Origin: a virus
IMG/VR virus record: IMGVR_UViG_3300009514_000016
Span: 16,186-80,185 of that record
Strand: one strand, 5' to 3'
Length of the DNA stretch: 64,000 nucleotides
Position 1 is the first letter of the stretch. The number at the start of each line of letters is the position of its first letter. The notes below the pieces were generated by a model. That model saw only the letters and a program-made list of their open reading frames with translations, was not told where the DNA came from and ran no database searches. A program made the translations under genes and the position numbers. This document shows positions 35,592 through 44,249 of this stretch, piece after piece.

Positions 35592-36335
35592 CTATATTTC
35601 TAGAAGCATGTCCTTGGGACCGTCCTCCTCGACAACCAAGAAATCGTCAAAAGCTTTAATGGCTTCATTTGTTTCCGGTTTCTTTGGAGCTAGATCCATG
35701 ACGGTAACTTCCTCTCCTTTTGTGTTAGATGATTTGATTTTCTTTGGCTTTTCTTCAGAAGAGTCTTTTATTTCAAAAGGAACCTCTTCTTTTTTCTCTG
35801 CTTTTTTAGATGGTCTGCCACGTTTCTTCGCAGTTTTCTTTGTTGCAGTCTTTTGTGCAGTCTTCTTCTTCGCAGGCTTTGCGCTTCTCTTTTCAAGAAT
35901 TTCTAGTTCTTCTGCTGATAACTCTGGCTCAACAGTCTTAAACTCTTCTTTGTCAACCTTGATAAGAAATTTTGCTTTTTCCGCTCCTAAGAAATCAGGC
36001 GCAAAAGAATGTTTCTTAGGCACTGTCAAGAATTTATCTTCTTTAGAAACTCTATAAGTAGCTCTTTTGTCGCCTTCCAGATATTGCAGGGCCATATGTC
36101 CTGATGGAAGATGAACTGAATAACGAACTGTTTCATTATCATCATATTCTTCTTCTTCTGGATGAATTTCAACTTTCCCAATTAGTTCAAGAACCTTGTG
36201 AGAAATCGCATTCTGCACTTCTGCGGTCTGGAAGTGAACATCGTCAATGTCCACGATTGAATTGTACGGGACTAACGCTCTGGCGCACTCCAACGAAACT
36301 GCGGTTTTTCTTGGGTTTATGTTTTTCAATTTCAT
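35592..36335 (-). CDS. AT-hook protein with histone-H1-like lysine-rich segment; LEI tail
   Basis: A 247-residue protein. Residues 1-135 are a globular beta/alpha domain. Residues 149-182 are Lys/Ala/Thr rich like histone H1 tails and contain an AT-hook (KKRGRPSKK), which binds the minor groove of AT-rich DNA. The tail is acidic and ends DMLLEI, a weaker form of the C-terminal tag without the aromatic. Its TAG stop is directly followed, in frame, by the ATG of the SET-domain gene. Likely role: DNA-binding or condensing protein, perhaps packaged, and a candidate methylation substrate (inference). Ribosome binding site AGGAG. Confidence 0.72.
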   Translation of the reverse strand: MKLKNINPRKTAVSLECARALVPYNSIVDIDDVHFQTAEVQNAISHKVLELIGKVEIHPEEEEYDDNETVRYSVHLPSGHMALQYLEGDKRATYRVSKEDKFLTVPKKHSFAPDFLGAEKAKFLIKVDKEEFKTVEPELSAEELEILEKRSAKPAKKKTAQKTATKKTAKKRGRPSKKAEKKEEVPFEIKDSSEEKPKKIKSSNTKGEEVTVMDLAPKKPETNEAIKAFDDFLVVEEDGPKDMLLEI

Positions 36336-36345
36336 TTCATTTCTC

Positions 36346-37014
36346 CTATATGGATTTTATAATAACCCCTGGAGCTATCTTCTCAATAGCCAGGGCTTTC
36401 TCAAAACTTGGGCAAATCACTTCAACAGTATTATCCTTGTGGATTTTTACTTCAATATCTTTATGCTTCTTAGCAAATTCTTTGGCCTTATCGTGACTAT
36501 CAAATTTTACGAAAGCAGCATAACTTTTGCCATCTTTGTCAACATCGGCATTTTCAATATTGTCTTTAATGATGTTTTTCAGATAAAGATCATGATAGTC
36601 TTCTGGACGTTGCTGTCTTAGACTCTTATTCTTTTCGTCCCGATCATCATCTATTTGCTGATCGCCACCCGAGATATCTGGCCTGCCATTTCCTTTGCCA
36701 TCCTTGCCTCTCCATCTCCCTCCGAATTCTGGGACAGAAGTGAATGGATTGAATCTCGGATTATTTCCTGTCGATGGGCTCCATCCGTATTCTTGATTGC
36801 CTCCCTGAAAAGAAGTTGGCAAACCTCCTCCGATACCTCCGTGGTAAGCTGTTTTGTATGCCTTAAGATTGAATCCAGACTTGTTAAATGATTGACTGGC
36901 CAGATGTTTTAGCAGTGAATCATGAGCATCTTGGACGCTTTTGAATTCCTTGCCTACAAAATCTGGATGCCCAATTTCATAAGTGTTTTGTCTGTTCTTA
37001 GTAATTTTAACCAC
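36346..37014 (-). CDS. Structural-block hypothetical protein (222 aa)
   Basis: Unrecognised. A short N-terminal domain (residues 1-45) is followed by a Gly/Pro/Asn-rich linker (YHGGIGGGLPTSFQGGNQEYGWSP). The C-terminal 80 residues have an RRM-like alternation (YAAFVKFDSHDKAKEFAKKHKDIEVKIHKDNTVEVI). GTG start directly after the TAA of the upstream gene. FNLKAYKTAY before the linker resembles the short basic leaders ending in TA/AQ seen in other head proteins. Confidence 0.6.
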   Translation of the reverse strand: MVKITKNRQNTYEIGHPDFVGKEFKSVQDAHDSLLKHLASQSFNKSGFNLKAYKTAYHGGIGGGLPTSFQGGNQEYGWSPSTGNNPRFNPFTSVPEFGGRWRGKDGKGNGRPDISGGDQQIDDDRDEKNKSLRQQRPEDYHDLYLKNIIKDNIENADVDKDGKSYAAFVKFDSHDKAKEFAKKHKDIEVKIHKDNTVEVICPSFEKALAIEKIAPGVIIKSI

Positions 37015-37863
37015 TTAATTCTTGCCGCTATAGATTCCCAATAGTTTTGATTTTGCAATCTTAATTTGTGCCATGCGAACAAAATCTTCTTCAGTGTATT
37101 CGCCCTTGCTTGAGAGAGAAATAAACTCTTCATCTAGCTTAGACATTGATTTAGAAATATCTTGCTCATCATTGCTGGCTATTTTTTGAAGTTTCTTATT
37201 GTATGCAGCCCTATTCCACCCATTGCTCAATCCTCTTTCGACAAAGTCGCCAAAAGAGAAATACTCTGGGCCTTCTTTTTTGCTGTGACTTGAATTGTCT
37301 CCGTCATAATATTTGGTTGACGGAGATTGAGTTGGATCATAATCTTCTTGCTGAGGCGTATTCTGAGTAATCTTGTGCTTTGGAAGGTCTTTCTGGTCAC
37401 CGATGTTCTTTTCTTGGAGAAGTTCTGAACTTTCGGCCCCAAAATACTCTGTGTCTTTTGTTGACTCAACCTCTAAAGCATTGGTTAGCTCTCTAAGCTT
37501 AGGAACGTCGCCATCCCAAGCTGACTCATTTCTATGAGGAACGCCTATAGCTTTCTTGGATTCAAATTTCTTTTCTGGCAAATCATGAACATCTTTAGAT
37601 CCATGGTGTTTGGTCTCTAGCAAAGTATTGTAATGATTTTTTGCAATTGCCTCGCCATCATACTCAGAAGCCTCTTCTCTCAATAGAGATTCTTCTGGCT
37701 TTGACCAATCTGTTTTGTGGTCAAACTTTTCTCTCTCTTGCTCAAGAAGCTTGTCTTCTGTTGGAAGATTGGCTTTTTCCTTTTTCTGGGATTCCAAAAC
37801 TTTCTTTAGGCTCTCACCTACTGAGTTCTCATCGCCATTGTTGTAGCTGATAATTTTTGTCAT
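37015..37863 (-). CDS. Charged, disordered structural-block protein (282 aa)
   Basis: Unrecognised, highly charged and low in hydrophobic residues up to about residue 200, so probably disordered. The C-terminal 80 residues are helical (NRAAYNKKLQKIASNDEQDISKSMSKLDEEFISL). TTGGAGA ribosome binding site. It could be a scaffold-like or internal head protein. Confidence 0.62.
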   Translation of the reverse strand: MTKIISYNNGDENSVGESLKKVLESQKKEKANLPTEDKLLEQEREKFDHKTDWSKPEESLLREEASEYDGEAIAKNHYNTLLETKHHGSKDVHDLPEKKFESKKAIGVPHRNESAWDGDVPKLRELTNALEVESTKDTEYFGAESSELLQEKNIGDQKDLPKHKITQNTPQQEDYDPTQSPSTKYYDGDNSSHSKKEGPEYFSFGDFVERGLSNGWNRAAYNKKLQKIASNDEQDISKSMSKLDEEFISLSSKGEYTEEDFVRMAQIKIAKSKLLGIYSGKN

Positions 37864-37927
37864 TTGTTTTCTCCAAGAATATAATAATCCTTAATCCTAC
37901 CATTTCGATAGGTGGATATCATATCCT

Positions 37928-38713
37928 TTATTTTCCAAGCGACTTAGCGGCGACTTTCTTTATAGCGTCTGCCGTCATATCTTGGCCGGTAGAAAATGTT
38001 TTCACAACAACATCATTTTTCATAATATCAAAAACATCTTTTCCTGATTCTGAGTGGGAAAAACATATTTTGTAAGTCCCAAGATGATATGTCTCATTAT
38101 TAGACTTCTTTTTCTTATTCTTTTTATAATTCTTGAAATCGGGGTGGTGACCATGTTCCTCATACCATTTGCGCCACATTTCTGGCTTATTGATCATCAT
38201 CCAATATTCTTGTTTTGCCGACTCAAATGGGGCTTGTTTCATCAATTTGGATGTTACAGTTTTATTGCTGGATTCTGCCATCCCTCCCAATCCTCCTCCT
38301 GGTTGTTGCGGCTGAGGAATTAATGGGATACTGTCGAGAATATCTGTTACTTCTTTATGGTATTTTTCGATGTTTTCTAAAATTCTATCAACTATCTGAT
38401 TAAGAGCCTTATGATAATTGTCATCCAAATACTCAAATAGATTCGTCTCATTATCCCATGGGTTAATATGGGACTGAATATAATCTAAAATCATATCTCG
38501 ATCAATCCCCAAGCCTTCTTCTTGATCAGAGTGTTTATTGGCTCTTTTATCGCGAATCAGATCAAGCACAATTCTTTTGCCCATAGTGTCAATTTTTGAC
38601 GGATCTTTAACCAGATCTTTGACTATTCTCTCGTATCCGAGAGCAATAGCATCATCAGTATGATCTATCGTTTTTTCTTTTGGTTCTTTTTGCGATATTC
38701 TATACCAATTCAT
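37928..38713 (-). CDS. N-tagged hypothetical protein beside terminase (261 aa)
   Basis: I start at the ATG at 38713, giving MNWYRISQKEPKE, a short version of the N-terminal tag. Upstream in-frame codons overlap terminase and lack a ribosome binding site. Helical body, Pro/Gly-rich linker (PLIPQPQQPGGGLGGM), then a basic C-terminal domain (KNYKKNKKKKSNN). It directly follows the terminase gene. Function unknown. Confidence 0.68.
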   Translation of the reverse strand: MNWYRISQKEPKEKTIDHTDDAIALGYERIVKDLVKDPSKIDTMGKRIVLDLIRDKRANKHSDQEEGLGIDRDMILDYIQSHINPWDNETNLFEYLDDNYHKALNQIVDRILENIEKYHKEVTDILDSIPLIPQPQQPGGGLGGMAESSNKTVTSKLMKQAPFESAKQEYWMMINKPEMWRKWYEEHGHHPDFKNYKKNKKKKSNNETYHLGTYKICFSHSESGKDVFDIMKNDVVVKTFSTGQDMTADAIKKVAAKSLGK

Positions 38714-38717
38714 CTTA

Positions 38718-40445
38718 TTACCTAAACCCTGTATAAGCAACAATCGCTCTCGGAAGCCTCTTGTCGTTCCTCTGATTAAAGTTCATTCCGACGTAAAGAG
38801 CGCCTGCCAAGCAGTCAGCTAAGTCGTCTGTTCCGACTTCGCCGTCTTGATCGGGATAAAGAGTATATCCCTTATGAGTGTACTTCATCTTCAACTCTTT
38901 CAATTCATTTATCAAATAGTAATTATCTGGAATGCTAACGTTTTCCATTCTGACCGCTTCTCGCAAAGCTCCATAAATTAGAGATTTATAGCTCTGACCA
39001 AACCTTGTCTCTACGGCATTTAGACCATATTTAACAAATCTCTGCCTGCTGTGAACAGATTGAAAGTTGTCAAAAGTCAAAGTTGCAAGCTGAAATCTGC
39101 GCGAAAGATCAATAATTTCATTGTCAATGGATTCCAAGTCTAATTCTTTTCCGCCTTCTGGTTCCCACCTTCTGATGAGATCGACAACAAATTTCTTTCT
39201 CTCTTCACCGCCTGTGTGAGTATAGTGCTCAACATGTCCAATAATGCATCCGTAAATGTGGCTTGAAATAGCCGGGTCGATGTGCATGTGGTATATTTTC
39301 CCTTTGACGCCCACATGCTGCTCTGAAAGAGTCAAATCGACAATATTTTCTACCTGCTCTCCAGTTAGGAAATTTGAAGCAGCGCTTCCGCTGAATTGCG
39401 CTCCATATTCCATCTCTGCAGAAACCGGATCTCTTTTGAAATCGTTTTTAAAGTCTTCCCTAGTAAGTGTTTCATTCGCAACCCATGTTGGAAGCTGGAA
39501 ACAAATTGTGTCCTGGGCTGACAAATCATTCCCCTGCTTGTAGAGTTTGTAGAATATCCCCTCTTTTCCAGCCGGGTTCGATAGACTCATGATCCTTCCA
39601 TGCTCTTTGAAAGTTTTAGTTGACGGAATCATGGACTCATAAACTTGAGAGCCACTGCTTTTTCCAGTTGAGGTGACAAAGTGGGCTAACTCATCAAAAA
39701 TAACGGCGATTGCCAGTTTTCCACGAAGCGAGGCGCTGTTGGAGTGCCCGCATCTTAGGACAATAGAGCCCTTGATGTCAATTGGATTGCCATCATCTTG
39801 CAGTTCTTTTTGTCTTTCTCTGTCTTTTCTGGTGTAGACGTGGATTGTGTCTTCAGTGCTTGCGCCGATTCTTCCAAAGAAATATGGAGAGTTTCTTAGT
39901 CTCGCTTTAATTTCTTCAAAAAGCGGAGATTTAGCCTGCTCTTTAGAAACAGCGCAGTTGATGATGGATATTTCCTTATCCTTTGGCAGTCCGTAAAACT
40001 CATGGGGATCGCCATTGTTTATTTCTAGCAGTTTATAGATTTCATAAGCACTAATAACTGAAATGATGAACGTTTTGCTGGAACGACGACCAAGGACTAA
40101 CACTAGTTCTTTAACATGTGCAGGAAGTCCGGCCTCATTTTTCATGCCGTACTTTTTAAGAGCGGCAGTCTGACCGTTCTCTTCCATGAGCCTGATCTCT
40201 TCTTCTGTCAATTCGAGATCTTCGTTCCCGATGCTTCCTCGATAGAAACATTTGAGAATAATTCGCTGCCAAGGCCACAAAGCGAATCCCTGAGCCTTAA
40301 CGTTTAGTAGATCTGATCTTTCGCAGAATTCGATAACGTTAGCAATGTCTTTGCCGGAAGTTAGGTCTGTAGATATTCGACTTGTTAAGTCATCAACAAT
40401 ATTGTTGAAACTTATCACTTGTTTTTTGTTTTGTTTTTTTGCCAT
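38718..40445 (-). CDS. terL: Terminase large subunit (packaging ATPase-nuclease)
   Basis: A 575-residue DNA-packaging motor. Walker A is the arginine-type GRRSSKT (119-125), and Walker B is AIAVIFDELAHF with Asp251-Glu252. The RNase-H-like nuclease shows HIDPA (Asp390), TFDNFQS (Asp459) and TDDLADCLAGAL (Asp540-541, 544). All key residues are present, so the ATPase and headful or site cleavage activities should be intact. It heads the structural genes on the minus strand and lies directly after a short degenerate paralogue (40517-41059). No small terminase is recognised in the window. Confidence 0.95.
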   Translation of the reverse strand: MAKKQNKKQVISFNNIVDDLTSRISTDLTSGKDIANVIEFCERSDLLNVKAQGFALWPWQRIILKCFYRGSIGNEDLELTEEEIRLMEENGQTAALKKYGMKNEAGLPAHVKELVLVLGRRSSKTFIISVISAYEIYKLLEINNGDPHEFYGLPKDKEISIINCAVSKEQAKSPLFEEIKARLRNSPYFFGRIGASTEDTIHVYTRKDRERQKELQDDGNPIDIKGSIVLRCGHSNSASLRGKLAIAVIFDELAHFVTSTGKSSGSQVYESMIPSTKTFKEHGRIMSLSNPAGKEGIFYKLYKQGNDLSAQDTICFQLPTWVANETLTREDFKNDFKRDPVSAEMEYGAQFSGSAASNFLTGEQVENIVDLTLSEQHVGVKGKIYHMHIDPAISSHIYGCIIGHVEHYTHTGGEERKKFVVDLIRRWEPEGGKELDLESIDNEIIDLSRRFQLATLTFDNFQSVHSRQRFVKYGLNAVETRFGQSYKSLIYGALREAVRMENVSIPDNYYLINELKELKMKYTHKGYTLYPDQDGEVGTDDLADCLAGALYVGMNFNQRNDKRLPRAIVAYTGFR

Positions 40446-40516
40446 GAAAATAACCGCAAATAGAATTAACTACTTACGGTTACAATTATTTATGATTGAA
40501 AACCTGCGTTTTATTC

Positions 40517-41059
40517 TTAGGACATAACTGAAAATACCTTTTGATTAAGTTTTTCTTCAATCATATTAACCAACTCGAAATGTTTGTTGCTATAAGAATT
40601 TAGGCTATCTGCGTATATGGCATCACATTTCGTTCCGCGGTATATTTCAATTTCATGAATATTCCCAAAATGGACAGAATATAAATAGTCCCCCAAAGGA
40701 AACGATATTTCATGATTAAATCCACAAGTAAGAAAAACATCATCCATATTTACAACTTCACCAATTTGCAAATTAAAAAACAAATTATTGAGCATAAGCT
40801 TGCAATTAAATTTAGCTCGACTTATGATCAGAATGTTTCTATCTCCGCAGCATTCTGTTTCTTGCATAAATTCTTCCGAATCAAATGCTGGAGCTATCTT
40901 TGTTGTCTCGTAATATTGGACATAATCTTTCATCGCGCAAAATAAAAGAGCCCATGAATTTCCTGCGCGCCTTGGAGCAACAATATGTCGATGAGCACCT
41001 TCTTCAAAAGTGCTCATGACATATTGCTGATATCTAGTCGGAGTAAAATGAAGAATCAT
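40517..41059 (-). CDS. Degenerate, truncated terminase-like ATPase domain
   Basis: A 180-residue protein that looks like only the ATPase half of a large terminase. The N-terminal TPTRYQQYVMSTFEEG is followed by APRRAGNSW, a terminase-type Walker A in which the essential Lys is Asn (RRAGNS instead of RRxGKS). A strand ILIISRAK then resembles the region after it. A Walker-B-like strand reads CDAIYADSLN, with Ser where the catalytic Glu should be. It is probably ATPase-dead and lacks the nuclease domain. It sits between groEL and terL, a place where a small terminase could be expected. It may be a regulator of the motor or a decaying duplicate. Confidence 0.62.
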   Translation of the reverse strand: MILHFTPTRYQQYVMSTFEEGAHRHIVAPRRAGNSWALLFCAMKDYVQYYETTKIAPAFDSEEFMQETECCGDRNILIISRAKFNCKLMLNNLFFNLQIGEVVNMDDVFLTCGFNHEISFPLGDYLYSVHFGNIHEIEIYRGTKCDAIYADSLNSYSNKHFELVNMIEEKLNQKVFSVMS

Positions 41060-41062
41060 TTT

Positions 41063-42688
41063 TTAGAATGGAATTCCTGGAATGCCGCTCAACATTTCCC
41101 CGCCTGCTTTTGGATTTTCCTCAACCAACATGACTTGGCTTGTTAGAAGCAATCCGGCAATGCTCGCAGCAGTTTCTAAAGCAGTTGTTGTAACTTTAGC
41201 TGGGTCAATGATTCCGCTCTCAACAACGTCTCCATACTCTCCACTCGCAGCATCATAGCCATATTCATACTTGTTTTCTCTGAGAACATTTTGGACAACA
41301 ACCTCCCCATTTGCTCCAGCATTCTCAGCAATTTTCATAATAGGAGCAGCAAGAGCTTCATAGACTATCTGAATTCCTCTTGCGAAATCTCCCTTATGTT
41401 CTTTGGCAAAGTCTGTTAGAACTTCTCTTGATCTTAGCAAAGCGATCCCACCTCCAGGGAGAACTCCAGTTTCAATTGCAGCTCTGGTTGCGTGTAGAGC
41501 ATCCTCGATTCTGGCTTTCTTTTCTTTCATCTCTACTTCAGTGGCAGCGCCAACATTAATCTGAGCAATTCCGCCAGCAAGTCTAGCTAGACGCTCTTGC
41601 AATTTCTCAGTTTCATATTCACTCTTTGAAGCAGCGATATGTGATTTGATTTGCTCAATTGCCTCGTCAATCTTTTCATCCTCGCCATAGCCATTGGTAA
41701 TAGTTGTTGAATGTTTGGTTATGACGATTTTCCCGCAACGTCCCATATCTTCAATTTTGAAGTCTCTAGCTTTCTTGCCTGAGTCTTTTAGGAGTGCTTT
41801 TCCGCCAGTGGCAACAGCAATATCTTCAATAAGGTTTCTCTGGGTGTCACCAACACCGGGGACTTTGACGCAGCAAGCACTCATTCTGCCTTGCAGCTTA
41901 TTGGTCAAAATGGTTGTCAAGAATATTTCAGAGAAATCTGGAGCAATGAGAACAACTGATTCGCCTTCATTGGCGCATGCTTGAAGCACTCCAGTTAAAT
42001 CTCTGATGTTCACATTTTTGTCATCTGTCAAAAACAGGCGAGCATTGTGGAAAACACATGTCTGCTTATCTTTTTCTGTTGCGAATGCCTGACTGACCCA
42101 TCCTTTATCAAATTGCATACCAGCAATTAGGTCGATATAAGTTTCATTGGTTTTGCCCTCTTCAACTGTGACAACGCCATCTGTCCCAACCTTCTCCATT
42201 GCATCAGCGATAATTTCGCCGATATAGGTATCGTTGTTGGATGCGATTGAGGCAACTTGAGTTACTTCATTTTTGCTGTCAATTTGCTTAACTTTGGCCT
42301 TCAAGTCTGCCATAACTTTATCGACCGCAGCGTGAATCCCGTTCTTTAGAGTGACTGGGTTAGCGCCAGCAGAAACTGCTTTTCTTCCGCTTTGATAAAT
42401 TGCTCTTCCAAGAACAGTAGAAGTTGTGGTTCCATCTCCAGCGACTTCAGCAGCTTTGACAGCAACTTCTTTTAGCATTCTTGCGCCAAGATTCACAAAT
42501 TCATCTGATACTTCAAATTCTTTTGCTACAGTAACGCCGTCTTTGGTGACTATTGGAGAACCGCCTAGTTTTCCAATGATAACATGTCTTCCTTTTGGCC
42601 CAAGAGTAGATCCAACTGCATCGGCAATTTGATTTACGCCTTGCTCAATAGCATCCTGAGCATACTCAAAGTATATGACTTTTTTCAT
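41063..42688 (-). CDS. groEL: GroEL chaperonin
   Basis: A full-length 541-residue GroEL with the ATP-binding motifs in place (GDGTTTSTVL near 86 and LPGGGIALL near 412). The apical domain is intact. The C-terminus ends GEMLSGIPGIPF without the Gly-Gly-Met tail of E. coli GroEL. Phage-encoded chaperonins fold capsid or other virion proteins. The location next to terminase and a GroES gene fits a dedicated head-assembly chaperone. It has its own GTATAAT box at 42719 and a GGAGAA ribosome binding site. Confidence 0.95.
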   Translation of the reverse strand: MKKVIYFEYAQDAIEQGVNQIADAVGSTLGPKGRHVIIGKLGGSPIVTKDGVTVAKEFEVSDEFVNLGARMLKEVAVKAAEVAGDGTTTSTVLGRAIYQSGRKAVSAGANPVTLKNGIHAAVDKVMADLKAKVKQIDSKNEVTQVASIASNNDTYIGEIIADAMEKVGTDGVVTVEEGKTNETYIDLIAGMQFDKGWVSQAFATEKDKQTCVFHNARLFLTDDKNVNIRDLTGVLQACANEGESVVLIAPDFSEIFLTTILTNKLQGRMSACCVKVPGVGDTQRNLIEDIAVATGGKALLKDSGKKARDFKIEDMGRCGKIVITKHSTTITNGYGEDEKIDEAIEQIKSHIAASKSEYETEKLQERLARLAGGIAQINVGAATEVEMKEKKARIEDALHATRAAIETGVLPGGGIALLRSREVLTDFAKEHKGDFARGIQIVYEALAAPIMKIAENAGANGEVVVQNVLRENKYEYGYDAASGEYGDVVESGIIDPAKVTTTALETAASIAGLLLTSQVMLVEENPKAGGEMLSGIPGIPF

Positions 42689-42718
42689 ATTTCAATTCTC
42701 CGTTTTGTTCGCTTTGCA

Positions 42719-42724
42719 ATTATA
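42719..42724 (-). promoter_or_regulatory. Candidate -10 box of groEL
   Basis: TTGTATAAT on the minus strand, about 30 nt before the groEL ATG, in the 54-bp gap after groES. It allows groEL to be transcribed separately from groES. Confidence 0.55.
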
Positions 42725-42742
42725 CAAGCTTTGTCGGTGTCT

Positions 42743-43069
42743 CTAAGCTGTTTCTACTAGTTCGTCTTCTGTTTCTTCAACTAGAGAGATAACAGCCAGT
42801 ACATTTTCATCTTTGACGACGGTGTACTTTTGTCCGCCGATTTCAATAATAGTTCCTTGAGAGAAAACAATCTGGTCTCCAAGCTGAACATCAAGATTTT
42901 CAAATTCTTTGACTTGAACACCGATTCTAACGACAGTTCCTTTAATGCTGTTACTATTCATTTCTTCTTCTGATTCAGGAATGAATAGAGCATCAGGGTC
43001 TTGTTCCACTTTTTTAACTGGAGTGACCAAGAAGTGTCTAGGGGCTGGACGAATCTCTACTTTGCTCAT
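42743..43069 (-). CDS. groES: GroES-like co-chaperonin
   Basis: A 108-residue Cpn10 with the RPAPRHFLVTPVKK start, a mobile-loop region (EQDPDALFIPESEEEMNSNSIKGTVVRIG), the LGDQIVFSQGTIIEIGGQKYTVVKDENVLAVI core, and an acidic tail beyond the usual end. It caps the GroEL encoded just downstream. Its start lies inside the last codons of the McsA-like gene (32-bp overlap), so the two are co-translated. The loop is longer than in typical GroES, as in several phage co-chaperonins that accommodate capsid proteins. Confidence 0.88.
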   Translation of the reverse strand: MSKVEIRPAPRHFLVTPVKKVEQDPDALFIPESEEEMNSNSIKGTVVRIGVQVKEFENLDVQLGDQIVFSQGTIIEIGGQKYTVVKDENVLAVISLVEETEDELVETA

Positions 43070-43376
43070 CTAAGTGCCTTTCATTTTCAATTTGTTTTTT
43101 CAATTCATTTGCCAATTCAAACTCGCCATTCATGATGGCTTGTTCTAATTGGGATTTCCGCTCTGAATCAGATATATCCTCTTCTTTTATGGAATCACGA
43201 GAAATGTTCTCGCAATTTGAATTTGTTCTGCCTTTATGTTTTATGCTGCGGCTCTGAATTTCAGTCAGAATAACTTCTAACTCTTCTCTAAAAACATCAT
43301 AGCATTTTGGGCATCCCAAGTATGGCGATGTTTTTAGGTTTGCAATTTGGAAACCGCATTCACAAGATTCTGGCAT
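43038..43376 (-). CDS. mcsA: McsA-like zinc-finger / UVR-motif protein
   Basis: A 112-residue protein with CEC near the N-terminus, then TSPYLGCPKCYDVFREELEVILTEIQSRSIKHKGR (Cys22, Cys25). This is very like the second zinc module of McsA, followed by a UVR-like helix pair (SQLEQAIMNGEFELANELKKQI, 75-96). McsA activates the protein-arginine kinase McsB and modulates ClpC/CtsR in Firmicutes-type bacteria. Only part of the four-CxxC set is present. The phage copy, joined to groES, may act on host protein quality control. Start supported by a TATAAT box exactly 5 nt upstream, so the mRNA is probably leaderless. Confidence 0.75.
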   Translation of the reverse strand: MPESCECGFQIANLKTSPYLGCPKCYDVFREELEVILTEIQSRSIKHKGRTNSNCENISRDSIKEEDISDSERKSQLEQAIMNGEFELANELKKQIENERHLDEQSRDSSSP

Positions 43377-43381
43377 TCGTC

Positions 43382-43387
43382 ATTATA
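43382..43387 (-). promoter_or_regulatory. -10 box 5 nt before the mcsA-like ATG (leaderless start)
   Basis: TTGTATAATGACGAATG: the box ends 5 nt before the start codon, so transcription should begin at or beside the A of ATG. The same spacing is found before the genes at 45028 and 57128. Confidence 0.6.
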
Positions 43388-43396
43388 CAAGAGTTT

Positions 43397-43912
43397 TTAG
43401 GAAACTCGCATGCTCACTTCATATATTGTTGAGCCAATCACATAATAGTAGCGATTGATTAGTTTGAAAATAGAATTGGGTTTCAAATCAAATATGGCAT
43501 GAAGCGCTGCATTGTTTACAGTTGTGAACGGTGTGACGCTCGGGCTTAGTCTTCTGTTCCCGTAAACCAAAGCAATGAATGGTGTATTTTTGGATCTGTG
43601 TTTGACTATCGCCAAATTGATTGGGGCTGGCTCATTGGTTGGCCCGTCGTCAATATCGTTTTTGGGAGTAAAATCGTTTGGAGGATTTCTTCTCTCAGTG
43701 ACATCGACTCTAGTTATTCTGTAATAAACAAAATCCTGCCCCTCCCTATAAACTTCATTAGCATCGCCATCAGATGTTAGGGCAGCAGAAACAGCACTGA
43801 CGATTGGCTCAACATCGGTGTCTTCATCTCCAATAATGGCCACGAATTCTCCGGCAGTAAATTTATCTGTAGCTTCGTCTATGAATTCGCTGATAGTAAA
43901 AGTTTTACCCAT
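43397..43912 (-). CDS. Hypothetical protein (171 aa)
   Basis: Unrecognised beta-rich protein (FIALVYGNRRLSPSVTPFTTVNNAALHAIFDL...YYYVIGSTIYEVSMRV). Its ATG directly follows the TAA of the upstream zinc-finger gene, with GAGATATAA serving as ribosome binding site. It could be a virion or tail-completion protein; nothing decisive. Confidence 0.62.
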   Translation of the reverse strand: MGKTFTISEFIDEATDKFTAGEFVAIIGDEDTDVEPIVSAVSAALTSDGDANEVYREGQDFVYYRITRVDVTERRNPPNDFTPKNDIDDGPTNEPAPINLAIVKHRSKNTPFIALVYGNRRLSPSVTPFTTVNNAALHAIFDLKPNSIFKLINRYYYVIGSTIYEVSMRVS

Positions 43913-44248
43913 TTATATCTCTATGTTTGTAAATCTGTCTTCTGAACCACCAGTTTTAGGAGTGTTTTTGCCCTTAACAAATGTATCAGCGATTTTTGTA
44001 GCCAAAAATTTGTCTATGCATCTAGGCCCGTGAAAAGGAACGTCATATATATGTTCTTTTTTCTTATCTGGCTCAGCGGCTGGTCGGTAGATCTTTAATC
44101 TGCAATACATAGTTCCTGTTCGGATCTCTTTATTGCATCCGGGGCATGTGTAGTCTTTGGACGCAGGAAATCTGGAATCTCTTATTAGTAAATACTCTCC
44201 TAAAGATTTTCGAATTAGGGGATTCCAATCTGTGTCCTTATTAGCCAT
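43913..44248 (-). CDS. Small zinc-finger protein, variant LEI tail (111 aa)
   Basis: Residues 35-82 contain CPGCNKEIRTGTMYCRLK and later PFHGPRCIDKFL, a CxxC...HxxxC arrangement like a PARP/LIM-type zinc finger. It ends DRFTNIEI, a variant of the C-terminal tag with Phe and Ile. Stop and next ATG abut (TAA ATG). Likely a nucleic-acid- or protein-binding adaptor; no specific function recognised. Confidence 0.68.
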   Translation of the reverse strand: MANKDTDWNPLIRKSLGEYLLIRDSRFPASKDYTCPGCNKEIRTGTMYCRLKIYRPAAEPDKKKEHIYDVPFHGPRCIDKFLATKIADTFVKGKNTPKTGGSEDRFTNIEI

Positions 44249-44249
44249 G

